Of a stretch of DNA of 64,000 bases, positions 10,711 through 21,480 are shown in pieces; position 1 is the first letter of the stretch, and each line of letters begins with the position of its first letter. The DNA is taken from contig OX637350.1 in the NCBI GenBank assembly GCA_951799405.1, positions 9,533,852 to 9,597,851 of the forward strand, read 5' to 3'. A program made the position numbers and the translations under genes. Source of the DNA: Agapetus fuscipes. Lineage: Eukaryota; Arthropoda; Insecta; Trichoptera; Glossosomatidae. The notes beneath the pieces are model-generated. The model was not told the DNA's origin, searched no databases, and saw nothing but the letters and a program-made list of their open reading frames with translations.

Positions 10711-11258
10711 TTCCTTCCTCTTCACCGTTCCACGAGTGTCCTATGTACCTACCACGTATTCAAAGGGCCATGTATTGTTTTTGCATATCGATTTGCACTT
10801 GGATCGACATACTGACGTAGGTTTTTCAGAGACTGATAGCTATGTACAAAAAAAGTTTATGTAATGAGGTATAGATGAAGATTTGTTCTTACTATGCCAT
10901 CGCTATTGAATGTATGTAGTTGCAAGGTTACGAAATAAATTACTAGATAAGAAACTGTAACAAATAACGAATGTGCATTATTGTATTGATGATCGGAAAA
11001 TGTAATTCAGTAAAACATTTTTCAAACATTTGATAGACTTTTAAAAGACAATTTCTTTTTAGTAGTTTTTACTGTTTTCCTATAATAACTAAAAAATATT
11101 TAAAAACAACAAAAAATATATCTTTGTGTATCTTATGGTAAAAAATAAATGTAAATATTCTTCAAAATTGAGTGATAACTGAAAAAAGTTGTAGGCGGAA
11201 GGATTTTGATAATCTGCTTCTCCTATCAAATAAGTTGATGTCATTTTAAACATCATCT

Positions 11259-11481
11259 GTACCCTGAGTACAAGTTGCAAAACTTAAGTAAAGGAAAGTT
11301 TACGGAAAGTATTAAAGAGTGGTTTTCCCTAAAATCTGCCGTTTTTGTTTGTTTGAACTAGCTTTTTTTCATCACAGTAACTCTTTTGCTAAGACCATAA
11401 AGTGTAAGAAACAAAAACGGCAGATTTTGGGGAAAATCACTCTTTACTTTACTCAAGTTTTGCAACTCGTACTAAGGGTAC
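11259..11481. repeat. Foldback / MITE-like element
   Basis: Left arm 'gtaccctgagtacaagttgc' with 'aaaatctgccgtttttgttt' is the reverse complement of the right arm, which ends 'caactcgtactaagggtac'. The arms are about 75-90 bp. The left arm carries an extra ~18-bp insertion ('gaaagtttacggaaagta'). A ~45-bp unique centre separates them. No transposase or clear TSD is present. It is probably a nonautonomous DNA element. I saw only this copy. Confidence 0.6.
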
Positions 11482-13968
11482 TGGACACTTGAATTCACAA
11501 ACATAAAGTTTACGTATTTTTTTCAAAATTGAGCATCTACTAAACTACAATTCAAGCAAATGCAAGTTCAACAGTAAATTGTAACCTAGTATTACCATTC
11601 ATTTTTACGAATATTTAAATCATTCTTTTAGAGTCGAATATACTTTTTTTGAACGGTCTGTCTCGACGATTCTTCTTGGCATGATCAAAGGAACGGTCTC
11701 TAACCGCCCCTCTGGGGTTAGTACTTAGAACAACCCTTCCTTCCTTCTAGAACAGTCTAGAGCCATTCAACCCCGACTTGTAATGAATCACGATAAACGC
11801 GTCATATAAATGAAGGAAATGCACGATCCCCAACGTATGGAGGCCCCTTTTTACGGCCATGTCCCGACATCCGAAAAAACGATCATTCGACGTAAAAAGT
11901 TCAATTGGGGCTTAAAATATGTTGATGTGATTTTGTCAGTTCAAATTTCATTTTATCCTTCAAAAAGAGATGACAACTTTTTTTAAGTACGAGTATAAAA
12001 TGGCATGAACAATATAAAAAAAAAACTGTATTTGTAAGAAACTTGAAGTCTCGTAGGAACATTTCTCTGATTTTTGTGTAATAATGTCAAAATACAGCAC
12101 ATTTTTTTCCTAAACGAGTAGATTTATTTTCTCGAACGCTTTTGTTTTTATCACACCATTATTAAAGAACATTTTTTGTTCTGATATGTGATAAAGTCTA
12201 AAGCTCTCGATGAAATAAATCAACTTGGGCTTTTTTTTTTTTTATCATTAATTTAAAATGAATCTTCACAATGTCAAGACACAACCCCTGAAACTTTTAC
12301 TTGTTTTTTTTTTATTCTCAAATACTCGTACCTACTTTAATTATCAATATTTATATACGACAAATATGGACAAATCAATAAAATTAAATCAAAGACGTAA
12401 AAACAAATGAAATAAAACACTTACAAAAATGAAATGCCAGAGTTTGAATGTATAAATAAATATCGGGATTTTTGTAATTTTAAACATTCTCTTAAACATA
12501 TAAGTTTGTAATTTGGATATCATTGTAAGAGTAACTTTACATGTCCTAAAATGTACAAAATAAAAATGGCCAATAATAAAAATTTATATTATCGTTGGCG
12601 GAAATGTATGGATAAAAAAATAAAGTAAACGCTGTTTTTTTTGGACAGTAATATTAATGTTGTATGGATGGATAGAAAGCTTCATAAAATTGTACATGTA
12701 TTTGTGACATTAAGTAAACATCCTGGCGAACCACAATTATATCATGTAGGAGCGATCCACAAACACCATTAAAAGGCTGACGATTTTTTGCACGGTCAAT
12801 ATTCCCGCTGTTTATTTTGCGGCCATTTTTTGTAGTACAAAGTAAATATTCCATTAAAAATAATTTTTCACTGAGAAAAACATAATTTTATTGTTACAAT
12901 AATTTTGGGTCAAATCCATCTAGTTGGTAGCTCAGTGGTTAAAACATCTTCAAACCTGGTGTTGAAAATAATTTCCTTGTTCTGTTGGTTTCTCAAGTTT
13001 TTATATTAAAAAAAAAAAAAAAAATCATGTTCCATTTATGGTCACATTTTTAACATCGCATCATTTTCAGACAAAAAATCTTCATTTTAACAGACTGTTA
13101 AAACAAGATTTTATTCAACAAGTACGTACCTACATCGATTTTGCGGTAAAAACGAGTTTATTGTACACTGTCATACTTTTTTAATGGATGATTTTTACCT
13201 CTGAAATGAAATATTTATTTTCTTTAATAAAAAGTGTACAATAATATATTCAATCTTCATCTAATTCGATGTTATATTTTAGGATTCACATCTTTGCAAA
13301 CTAATTTAAAAATAAAACAGTACAATTCTACCTTGACTTTTCAGGATCCCAATATCTTGGCAACGTTATCTCTGTGATTATATTTAATTGCAGCGCCAGT
13401 AGGTGACATGACCCTCCGGAAATCTGCCTACCAGGGCATTTTTTTCCTTTCATCCAATTTTCCAAAGCGCTTGTACAAGGCAATAACCTGCTAAGGGCGG
13501 CAATAAGGCTCGTGCAGCCCGAATATGCATACTATTGAAGGCAGGACTGGATGAGGGTGGAGGGGAGGAATAAAAGTTAAATGACGTCATACGATGAAAT
13601 GGCTGCTTATTGCGTGTTTCTCTTTTTTTCAGAATGAGACGCCCCACAGGAAAATCACGACACTTTACTGAGCTTTACTAACTAACAGATTTTTATGTAG
13701 AAAAAATAGAACGAAATAGAATCAATACTCTCATTCCTTCAGCTTGCAACAACCTAGAAATGTTATCATGTTTTATGATAGTTTTTTGGCGCTGAAAAAC
13801 CTTTTGCAATTTTTAGTTCACTGTAATCATCTTCCAACAAGTCCATTTTTAAGAGAGTTCCTGTATTCATCAGAGAATACTTGTATTCTTAAGCACTGCC
13901 GGGAATCGAACTGTACAAATTATGATCAGTGGGTACCGATAATCAATCAAAAGTGATAGTCATAAGAC
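11482..13968. other. Mostly unassigned AT-rich sequence with GC-richer patches
   Basis: GC-richer single-copy patches lie at about 11640-11870 and 13390-13650. The second holds a TGACGTCA palindrome at 13582-13589. A tRNA-head-like scrap ('tagctcagtggttaaaacat') lies at about 12927 with no B box, and a B-box-like 'gggaatcgaactgta' at about 13900. Neither is enough to call a gene. Confidence 0.4.
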
Positions 13969-14231
13969 TACGATAGGCTTAGTTAGGTTTAAGTTAGAAT
14001 TACGGTCGTTTGACATTTTGACAAATATATTAATTTTTTAAAACTGAACAATTTTAAAACTTAATTTAAATCGGATATTTAACGAACCGTTTGGAGAGAA
14101 CTAACATCTTTCTCGACGTTTCGTCAGCGACGTAGCCGAGTAAAGTTCGAGTAAGGTTCGTTAAATATCCGATTTAAATTAAGTTTTCAAATTTTTCAGT
14201 TGTAAAAAATTAATATAATACGATAGGCTTA
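13969..14231. mobile_element. Penelope-like inverted-repeat insertion with 13-bp TSD, family 2
   Basis: The direct repeat TACGATAGGCTTA occurs at 13969-13981 and 14219-14231. Between them lies a short single-copy lead (about 13982-14028). Imperfect inverted arms follow at 14029-14088 and 14155-14215, sharing for example 'ggatatttaacgaacc' and its complement. The 66-bp centre contains, on the minus strand, 'ggctacgtcgctgacgaaac' and 'gtcgag'. It has no protein. The TSD length and the inverted terminal copies fit Penelope-like elements, but no RT or GIY-YIG domain is present to prove it. Confidence 0.6.
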
Positions 14232-14457
14232 TTACGCTTTAATTCGTGAAAGAAACAACTTATTGTAAAGTGCATTTCATAAAACTAAAATAAACTGTGA
14301 GGTTTGTAAAAAAATGCATCATATGAAAAAAATGTATCAAAGTTAATCTAGCTCAGTGAAACTATGATTTCAAAAGAAACAAAAATTGTTCTGTCTATAA
14401 TAAAGTTTGTATAATTTTTTAGCACTTTGCATCTCTCTCTTTCTGAGGGCTGTGAAG

Positions 14458-14925
14458 AATATTTGAGTGTTATATTATTTAGATTTTGGGCAGTAACTTT
14501 GTGAAAGCACATTTTAATTAATTAAAATACTTTTTTAACTTTGTTACAATTCACTTGAGTTTTATTTTTTAAAAAACACAACCAGTTTCGGGAGAAGCAG
14601 TACCTCCCATCTTCAGGTGTAAATATCAACTAACATAAAATACAAAATTACCAAATTAATATATTCTCTATCCTAATATCCTCTTTCCCAACACTTCGCC
14701 ATTACTTTCTTTGTTTCCAATTAAACCCCGCCCCCCACTTACCCCCACCAGTACCACAAATTAAATCCTTGCTTAATTTGGTAATTTTGTATTTTATGTT
14801 AGTTGATATTTACACCTGAAGATGGGAGGTACTGCTTCTCCCGAAACTGGTTGTGTTTTTTAAAAAATAAAACTCAAGTGAATTGTAACAAAGTTAAAAA
14901 AGTATTTTAATTAATATTTGAGTGT
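14458..14925. mobile_element. Penelope-like inverted-repeat insertion, 143-bp perfect arms, family 3
   Basis: Arms at 14517-14659 and 14773-14915 are exact reverse complements as far as I can read, with a 113-bp spacer that includes a C-rich stretch. The 14-base word AATATTTGAGTGTT lies at 14458-14471 and again at 14912-14925, as an apparent TSD. Each arm holds a hammerhead-like CTGAAGA...stem...GAAAC block: plus strand about 14816-14848, minus strand about 14584-14616. No coding sequence is seen. The fully matched arms suggest a young insertion or recent gene conversion. Confidence 0.65.
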
Positions 14926-15073
14926 TTCAAATACAGAGTTGTATTTGAATTTAAAAGAAAATAAACTACTTAGTAATTCCCCACTTATGTAGCACAAAAG
15001 AGCTTGTAAAATACAACAAAGTTGCACGGACTGGAATATTTGCAAGTTATTCCCACCAAGTGGTGGCATAACT

Positions 15074-16513
15074 GAATATTCTGAAGTTAATGGAAGGAAA
15101 TGCACTCAAAAAGATTACATTGCTATTCAACAAAGTGTATCAAAGTGGTAATCTGCCAGAGGATTGGTTAAAATCCTACTTCATCACTATACCAAAGAAT
15201 ATTAATGCTAAAAAATGTGAAGAACATCGAACAATAAGCTTAATGAGTCATGTGATGAAATCTTTCCTGAAAATTATACTAAAGAGAATATACCAACAGT
15301 GTGACCAACAGTTATCAGCCGAACAGTTTGGTTTTAGGAACGGCTTTGGCACACGAGATGCTCTGTTTGGATTACAGGTTTTAGTGCAACGTTGTCTCGA
15401 TATGAATAAAGATGTTTATGTTTGCTTTATTGACTACGAAAAGGCCTTTGACAGAGTGAGACACGACAAGCTGATCAGTATACTGAAAGACATTGGGATA
15501 GACGATAAAAACACTCGCATTATTGCTAATATATATTGGCAGCAAACTGCTTCAGTGCTTGTAGAGAGTTCAGAGACCAGACAAATACCCATCAGAAGAG
15601 GAGTTAGACAGGGATGCGTACTGTCACCAACACTTTTTAACCTATATTCAGAAAGGATCATGGCGCAAGCACTTCATGAGGCTAGGGAAGGCATTGTTGT
15701 CAACGGGCAGCTGGTAAACAACCTGCGGTATGCCGATGACACAGTCCTACTCGCTGACACTCAGGCGGATCTGCAAACATTGTTGACCAGAATAAATGTC
15801 GCTAGCAAAGAAGCTGGCATTAACATTAACTTTAAGAAGACCAAGGTCATGGTTATCAGCAGAAACACAAACGCCTCCGTACATGTAGAACTAGATGGCG
15901 AAAGCATTGAAAGATGCACTAGTTACAGGTACCTGGGATGTGTGGTCAACGAAAAGTGGGACATGTGTCAAGAAGTCAGAAGCAGACTAGAGCAAGCCCG
16001 AAATGTCTTCGCTAAAATGAGCAAATTACTGTTGTGCCGAAATTTAAGCCTTGAACTCCGGAAGCGCATAGTGAGGTGCTACGTTTTCCCAATCGCTCTG
16101 TATGGTATGGAGGGATGGACTCTCACGCAGGCACTGGAGAGACGTATTGAAGCATTCGAGATGTGTTTATACCGAAAAATGCTTCGGATCTCTTGGCGTG
16201 ATCGAGTCACCAATGAAGAAGTCCTTCAACGAATGCGCACTACAAAGGAGCTCCTGCCTACCATTAAGCAGAGAAAGCTAATGTACTTCGGTCACATTAT
16301 GAGAAATGAGAAGTACCGTCTCCTTCATCTTATCATTCAGGGTAAGATTGAGGGGAGAAGATCTCAGGGACGCCGAAGGACATCGTGGCTGAAGAACCTG
16401 CGACAGTGGTTCGGCAGAAGCACCAAGTCCCTATTTCGAGCCGCAGCATCAAAACTCAAAATAGCTATGATGATCGCCGATCTTCGTTAGAAGTGGCACA
16501 AGAAGAAGAAGAA
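15074..16513 (+). mobile_element. RTE-like non-LTR retrotransposon, 5' truncated, with TSD
   Basis: This insertion is bounded by a perfect 12-bp target-site duplication, GGTGGCATAACT, at 15062-15073 and 16514-16525. The 3' end is a short GAAGAAGAA run directly after the stop codon. Such a minimal 3' UTR with a simple-repeat tail is usual in RTE-clade elements. The 5' part (endonuclease and the RT start) is missing, as expected from incomplete target-primed reverse transcription. Intact TSDs and an intact frame point to recent insertion. Confidence 0.9.
15090..16490 (+). CDS. Reverse transcriptase C-terminal part (RTE-like LINE ORF)
   Basis: The frame has 466 codons from the first ATG, but it is open to the element start at 15074, so this ATG is simply internal. 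Visible RT motifs are AEQFGFRNGFGT (about residues 77-88), the catalytic block FIDYEKAFD (113-121), GVRQGCVLSP (171-180) and the active-site YADD (214-217). These are followed by the thumb region and a C-terminal arm with RYLGCVVNEKWD, ALYGMEGWTL and LYRKMLRISWRD. The protein would copy element RNA at a nicked chromosomal site. The N-terminal apurinic-like endonuclease is missing, so this copy is not autonomous, though the frame is undamaged. Clade (RTE-like rather than Jockey or CR1) is judged from C-terminal motifs and the GAA tail. Confidence 0.9.
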   Translation: MEGNALKKITLLFNKVYQSGNLPEDWLKSYFITIPKNINAKKCEEHRTISLMSHVMKSFLKIILKRIYQQCDQQLSAEQFGFRNGFGTRDALFGLQVLVQRCLDMNKDVYVCFIDYEKAFDRVRHDKLISILKDIGIDDKNTRIIANIYWQQTASVLVESSETRQIPIRRGVRQGCVLSPTLFNLYSERIMAQALHEAREGIVVNGQLVNNLRYADDTVLLADTQADLQTLLTRINVASKEAGININFKKTKVMVISRNTNASVHVELDGESIERCTSYRYLGCVVNEKWDMCQEVRSRLEQARNVFAKMSKLLLCRNLSLELRKRIVRCYVFPIALYGMEGWTLTQALERRIEAFEMCLYRKMLRISWRDRVTNEEVLQRMRTTKELLPTIKQRKLMYFGHIMRNEKYRLLHLIIQGKIEGRRSQGRRRTSWLKNLRQWFGRSTKSLFRAAASKLKIAMMIADLR

Positions 16514-16525
16514 GGTGGCATAACT

Positions 16526-17214
16526 TGCTTGAGCATGAGTAAAATAAAATGTTTTATGGGTAGTAACCACTTCCATTTGCATGCACACTCTACCAGGTAA
16601 AATAACTTCTTAGTAATGTACCACAAGTTTCGCTCCGCTCTAGAGTTTTATTACGTGTGAAAATAAAGAAGTTCTAAACTCAATTGCACTAATTTCAATT
16701 GAATATCTATTTAACTACTCGTATAACTGCAATGCTATCGCTGTTCCTCTTGGGGTGGTAAAAACCTGTACAGAATCTGCTGCACTCTTTCTTACTCTGA
16801 CGTATTATCTCAGTTCGTCCATATCAGCAGCGTTAAAAAGGTGATACGCAACTAAATAAAGCAACTGATAAATTTGGTATAAAACGTGAAAGGGATCGTT
16901 AGTTACCTGCTTGTTACATGGTTATATTTCGCCGTACCATCACAGCTTGTAGCGCTTGAGCAAAAGGAGAAAGAGATGATTTTTGTTATTATGGCGTGAA
17001 TCAATTATCGCACAAGATTTTTTAGCAGCTAATAAGCAAACATTAGAACGCTTTTTAAAAAGGGATAGAAGGGCAACTAACTAAAACCGTACATGGTCCA
17101 TAACTTTGATTGTATCCACGTTGATCGAAACATATTTTCCTGGATCGTCTACTTCTTTCTTCAAACAAGCAAATAACACTCTAACAAAATACAATTTTTT
17201 CGTATTCATTTTCC
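16526..17214. other. No feature recognised
   Basis: This is AT-rich DNA after the RTE-like insertion, with no coding motif or shared repeat seen. Confidence 0.4.
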
Positions 17215-17458
17215 TAAGGTTTCTGTACAATTCGCCTCTAACTCCTCCAGTCCTCAGCTGCCAACTTCTAAGTTGTCACCTGGAGGAGCTGTTCTGCATC
17301 TGCTCTCACTCTGTTTTTCCATTTCATTTTAAACTTCTCACTCTTGTCCTTCCATCAGGGTATGGAATCATAATTATTTTAAAGACGCGAGTGTCCTGAA
17401 TTGTCTGTACAGTACATGCCCAGCTGATTTCAGCCTGAGGATTCTCATACGGATCGAG
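17215..17458 (-). pseudogene. Decayed RTE-like LINE, ORF C-terminus
   Basis: On the minus strand one frame gives RMRILRLKSAGHVLYRQ, then another gives KMKWKNRVRADAEQLLQV and KLAAEDWRS. This is the W-x-D/N-x-V...D...L..V..W..A..DR..WR pattern that ends RTE-like LINE proteins. Two TAG stops fall where related sequences have tryptophan (TGG), and there is at least one frameshift. The QLLQVT segment matches the fragment at 47.44 kb, so both belong to one LINE family. Confidence 0.6.
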
Positions 17459-17463
17459 ATACA

Positions 17464-17718
17464 AATCTAATCTAATCTAAGTTACAAAGACATAAAAAAA
17501 TTGGAGATTCACATAAAATGCATTTTCACAAGCAGATACGTACGAGTTCACGTTAAAACATGCCGCTTGTGAACTGACAATATAAAAACCCAAATCTCAA
17601 AAAGAAATACACTCTGTAACTCTTGCCGACCTTCCATGGAACAGAGGGGACATTGGCAAAGTTAAACATTTTCTACAGCATGGATGATCAGCCGCATACC
17701 AACCTATAAGTCAAGGAA
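17464..17718 (-). repeat. SINE-A copy, full length
   Basis: It begins with AATCTAATCTAATCT and ends 'cctataagtcaaggaa'. Internal blocks are well kept ('cacaagcagatacgtacgag', 'ggggacattggcaaagtta'). Confidence 0.9.
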
Positions 17719-17969
17719 TCATAAATTACTGTTATATTGCAAAATCTCTACAACCGTCGTGAAAGTCTCTCCCCACAGGAGCTCTCTATCATTGTACATA
17801 CAATGTGATACAATACTGCACTCCGCGTTGCACTTCACATTATGCAAAAATCTCGCAACCCGCAATGGGAAAGGCATAATGACATTGTTACGGACTGAGA
17901 GAGAGAGACCGCCACAGATATCATTCTACTTGTTAACGAATCCCGGTTTCGCGCCTGCTATGCTAATGC

Positions 17970-18115
17970 CCGCCAACTATAAAACTCTACGTTTAAACGT
18001 AACCACAGCGTTTCACCAAATATACATGGTCACTTAAACGCTCTCTAGATATGCTGCTTCATTCTCTTGTAAACTCTGTGGCTGTGCTTGAATGTTGAGT
18101 TGTACACTTTTGGTA
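17970..18115. repeat. MITE-1 copy
   Basis: 'ccaactataaaactctacgt', 'tttaaacgtaaccacagcgt' and 'ttcaccaaatatacatgg' form one end. 'ctctgtggctgtgcttgaat' and 'gttgagttgtacactttt' form the partly complementary other end. The same blocks recur at 33.1, 44.9, 52.4, 56.7 and 61.5 kb. Confidence 0.55.
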
Positions 18116-19219
18116 CTGGCGGTGAAATCACAGCGCCAAGCCGTTTTCACGGATTTTTACTCTCACCCCCTTTGTGGGTTATAAAACATATAATCAATTT
18201 CTAACGTTGAGTTGAAAAACTAGCAAAATAATACACCTTTGAGTTTGGCATCATATGAAAAACGTAATAAAAAAATATGTACAGGAAAGGGATCTTTTTC
18301 TAGTAAAAATTTGAATTCTAAACCGTCGCGTCGTGGTTGTAATTGAAGTAAATATTGCCTTAAAAAAATGACAATTTATTTTGTATCTTTTTTAATATGA
18401 TTCGACTTTGACACAAAAAAATTAAAAAAAATTTGAGCAAAAGTTTCATAATATTTTTTTATGTTTCGCTAAGGACCCTAATTATATAGACGTGTGACGT
18501 TTTCCCGCCGAGAAAAGATAAAATTTGTACCGAAAATGTTCTGACCCCATTACACAGGTAAATAATATTTACGATTAAATCTATTTTTACTGAAAATTCT
18601 GTGTGAAATCAAAGTCTTGAATCAAATTGAATCAAAAAGCGCAGGATACTGTGTTTTTATCTCCATATTCTGTTTTGTATAAAAGCTGGACGCTTACAAT
18701 GCAACTTGTAGACGTTTTCCCCCTAAGCAATAACATTGGTATGTGAAAATAATCCATAATGCATTTTTTTATAAAACCAAAGGTTGACTACAAATATACA
18801 TTCTTTGCCTCACACTTAATAAATGATTTTCTTTTCAATTTTTGTTTTGAAGCTCGCCGCTTCAAATTCGCAACGCTCTGTACACACTCTACCCCACACT
18901 TTCGAATTATATTTACAATTGCGATATCACGGAAACTGCAAATTGTGTCTCGAGCCGCGCCGTCATTTGCATAACAAGAAAATATCGTCGTTTTAATAAG
19001 TTTCAGCGCTTCATTAGTAAGCAACTTTAACTCCGCGGAGTTCGCCGCGAAGCAGAAATATCGCGACATCTTTGCTTTGCATTTTTAGCAAACGCTCATA
19101 CGAATAATTGTCGTTATTTTCAAAGAAACAACAAGCTATTTTCCTTACAACGAAACATTCATTCTTTCAAAATGAAAGAAAATATGACTCTTAACAAAAT
19201 TTTACACTGCTTCGATGAT
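18116..19219. other. Single-copy sequence with a GC-richer patch
   Basis: The patch at about 18850-19075 includes 'ctccgcggagttcgccgcg' and an octamer-like ATTTGCAT. Overlapping frames on both strands (18759-18974 plus, 18788-19069 minus) have no recognisable motif. It could be noncoding conserved DNA. I cannot support a gene. Confidence 0.3.
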
Positions 19220-19330
19220 CTCTTTAAAGATTAACCTCAGTTAGCCTCTGATGATGGACGGATAAAGTCCGATAGCGCTTAGGCCTTGTTAACTCAAATA
19301 AGTGAAAATAAAAATGTTTTAAAAAAGTTT
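19220..19330 (+). repeat. Penelope-like terminal fragment, family 1
   Basis: 'ctgatgatggacggataaag' then 'tccgatagcgcttaggcctt' and 'gttaactcaaataagtgaaa' matches the minus-strand fragment at 10.3 kb. The start resembles a hammerhead core (CTGATGA, then a GGAC/GTCC stem), but the expected GAAA reads GATA and an extra T precedes the stem. A functional ribozyme is therefore doubtful. Confidence 0.5.
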
Positions 19331-19559
19331 TTTTTTAATTTAAATTAAAATTAAATTATGATTTAGGCTTACATGGCTTAGATTAATAAATAAAAATGGA
19401 TAAATTTTAGCAAATCTTGCTTATTCTTGAGATTTGTTGAAATACTTTTAATGATGCTGTTAAGATTTACGGGTTCAATTGAATGAAAACTTTGGCTGAT
19501 TTATGACATAAGGACGATTCTCGAAACATTGCGAACTGGAACATGTGAAATTTTGCGAG

Positions 19560-19645
19560 AATATTCGAGCAAACACTAGTACAGTTATCTAAACACCTAC
19601 ATCTAGAGACACACTCATACATAAGTAAAAACACAAAATTACACA
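19560..19645 (+). repeat. Short dispersed repeat shared with 59.15 kb
   Basis: 'gagcaaacactagtacagtt', 'aacacctacatc' and 'aagtaaaaacaca' recur at 59148-59205. The element class is unknown. A SINE-B sits immediately downstream. Confidence 0.5.
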
Positions 19646-19653
19646 TGCGTAAT

Positions 19654-19983
19654 TCCGGTTGATAGCTCAGGTGGTAGAGTGCTTGCATTCCATGCCGAAA
19701 GCTTGGGTTCGAATCCCACCGAGGGTGTCAGAAATGATTTCCCGTTTCGGTGTTTATTTCAAACTTCAAAATAAAATACCGGCAAGGCTTACTCAGCCTT
19801 CACAAGAAATGAGTACCAACACTTTCGGGAGCTGGGAAACCTCCACTTCAACTGAAGTGGTTGGCGTAAGGCCGGCCCCCTTACCTGTAAAAAGAAATAG
19901 GTTCAACTCGCCACATGCGACCCCTTCGGGGATAACGCGGCAAGAAGTTACACTAAATGTGTAGCTTAGTTGCGTTTTTGCGT
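19654..19983 (+). repeat. SINE-B copy, full length (best copy)
   Basis: The tRNA-like head carries an A box (GATAGCTCAGGTGG) and a B box (GGGTTCGAATCCC), the internal RNA polymerase III promoter parts. The body has 'gatttcccgtttcggtgttt', 'cttcaactgaagtggttggc' and a 3' end 'gtgtagcttagttgcgtttt'. An 8-bp direct repeat TGCGTAAT at 19646-19653 and 19984-19991 is a likely TSD. An A run follows at about 20005-20023. It is not a functional tRNA gene: the acceptor stem does not pair and other copies share the 3' body. Confidence 0.9.
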
Positions 19984-20454
19984 TGCGTAATAATACATAA
20001 TATTAAAAAAAAAAAAAAAAAAACTGTATGATTTAAACATTTTGATATCAGGTTTGAGGCTGTAACCACTAGACTATATACATCAGTTAAAGTGCAAGAA
20101 TTGGTTATTGAAATTTCATTGTATTGTTTACACACATAACAGACTCTCCTCCACGTGTTTCAGCATCATATCAGATGATGTTTTCCCAACATTGTTGAGC
20201 CTCTAAGTTGCGGATCGTTATCAACCCTTGATGGTCTATTAAACTGCCCTCCGCAGCCGCGCGTCCCCTCCCCAGTAAATAATATTCCTCCCTCTACTTC
20301 AATTTATAGTGCATCGTTAACTACGCCTTTATAATTAATGCAACAATTAAAAATGCTCTCGTGGAAGACTTCGTTTAATTATTTCTTTACGATTATCTAC
20401 CTGTCTTTTGAAAACCAAAAAAAAACTACTACAAAGTGTTGGGAATATAATCGA

Positions 20455-20672
20455 TAATCTAAGCCACATAAATATCTTCACATTTAAGGCTCATATTTTT
20501 AATAAATGCCCACAAGCAGACACATGTAACTTCGCGTACATACAAAATAAACCAAACCTCACATGAACATAAGCCTTGCCACTCCTGCCACCTTTTCCCA
20601 AAACCGAGATGGCATTGGCAAAATAAAATCAAGTTGGTACAGCAAGAGGGTCCGACTCATATCAGTCAAGAA
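20455..20672 (-). repeat. SINE-A copy, diverged
   Basis: 'atgcccacaagcagacacat', 'cataagccttgccactcctg' and 'gatggcattggcaaaa' are recognisable. The tail is a single AATCT unit and the 5' end is 'atcagtcaagaa'. Confidence 0.75.
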
Positions 20673-20737
20673 ACAAGGAAGACTGACCTTTTTAAATAAG
20701 TGATCAGGTGTTGAACATGTTTTTATAACTTTTGTTT

Positions 20738-20992
20738 AACAACAAAGCTACACATATTGTGTAACTTCTTGCCATGTTCTAGCCGAAGGGGTCGCAAATG
20801 GCGAATGAACTTGTTTATTTTTAAGGGACGGGACTAGCCTTACGCCAACCACTTCGGTTGAAGTGGGGGAAAAGTTTGCCTGTATTTTATTTTGGGTGTG
20901 AAATAAATACCGAAACGGAAAATTATTTTTGACACTTTCGTGGGATTCGAACCCGACCTCTCGATATGGAATGCAGTCGGCCAGGCTGTATT
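20738..20992 (-). repeat. SINE-B copy, internally shortened
   Basis: 3' end 'caaagctacacatattgtgt' and the body 'ccttacgccaaccacttcgg' are intact. A stretch between 'gtgggggaaaa' and 'gtttgcctgta' is deleted relative to 19.65 kb. The head with 'gggattcgaacccga' is partly kept, while the A-box end is broken. Confidence 0.8.
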
Positions 20993-21480
20993 TATTATAT
21001 TGTTTTTTTGATTTAAAAAACAAAAAAATTATAAAAACAAATCAGAAAGATACAGAAGTCCTGTTATTTTTGTCACCATTCCCTGAAACAGGGGTCAAGA
21101 AAAATTAACCGTTATTTTCAACATAACGACGGTTAAAAGAAAGTCAGCGACGTTTTGGTCAAAAATGAGTTATGAATTCTATCCTACTTAAAAATTTCCG
21201 CTCTTTCTAATGCGCTAACTCCCATAGCTCTACGATGATTTTTTTGTTGTTTATGCGCAAACAAACAACTGCGTTTACGAAGTATGGTTTTGATGTAACC
21301 GACAAAATTTTGGCCTTTTTTGTCCTAAAGGCGCATGTGACATAAAAAAAAAATCGTAAAACCACATTAATAGGAATTCCAATAAATGCCTTTAATTTTT
21401 TTAATTTAAGAACTGTTTTTGATTTTAACGATATGATAAAATATAAAAAAGTTATGCCATTTTTCTGATTAAACTTAACT
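20993..21480. other. AT-rich sequence with a scrap of SINE-A core
   Basis: 'ccctgaaacaggggtcaag' at about 21074-21092 is the SINE-A core without the rest. Otherwise nothing is seen. Confidence 0.4.

Noticed and set aside
19654..19730. tRNA gene (A box and B box are very good)
   Set aside because: No acceptor stem pairs, and the sequence is joined to a body and 3' end that recur in other copies. It is a SINE head.
19659..19964. Plus-strand 101-codon frame (VVECLHSMPKAWVRIPPRV)
   Set aside because: It lies entirely inside SINE-B. The 'protein' is the tRNA-like head and body translated.
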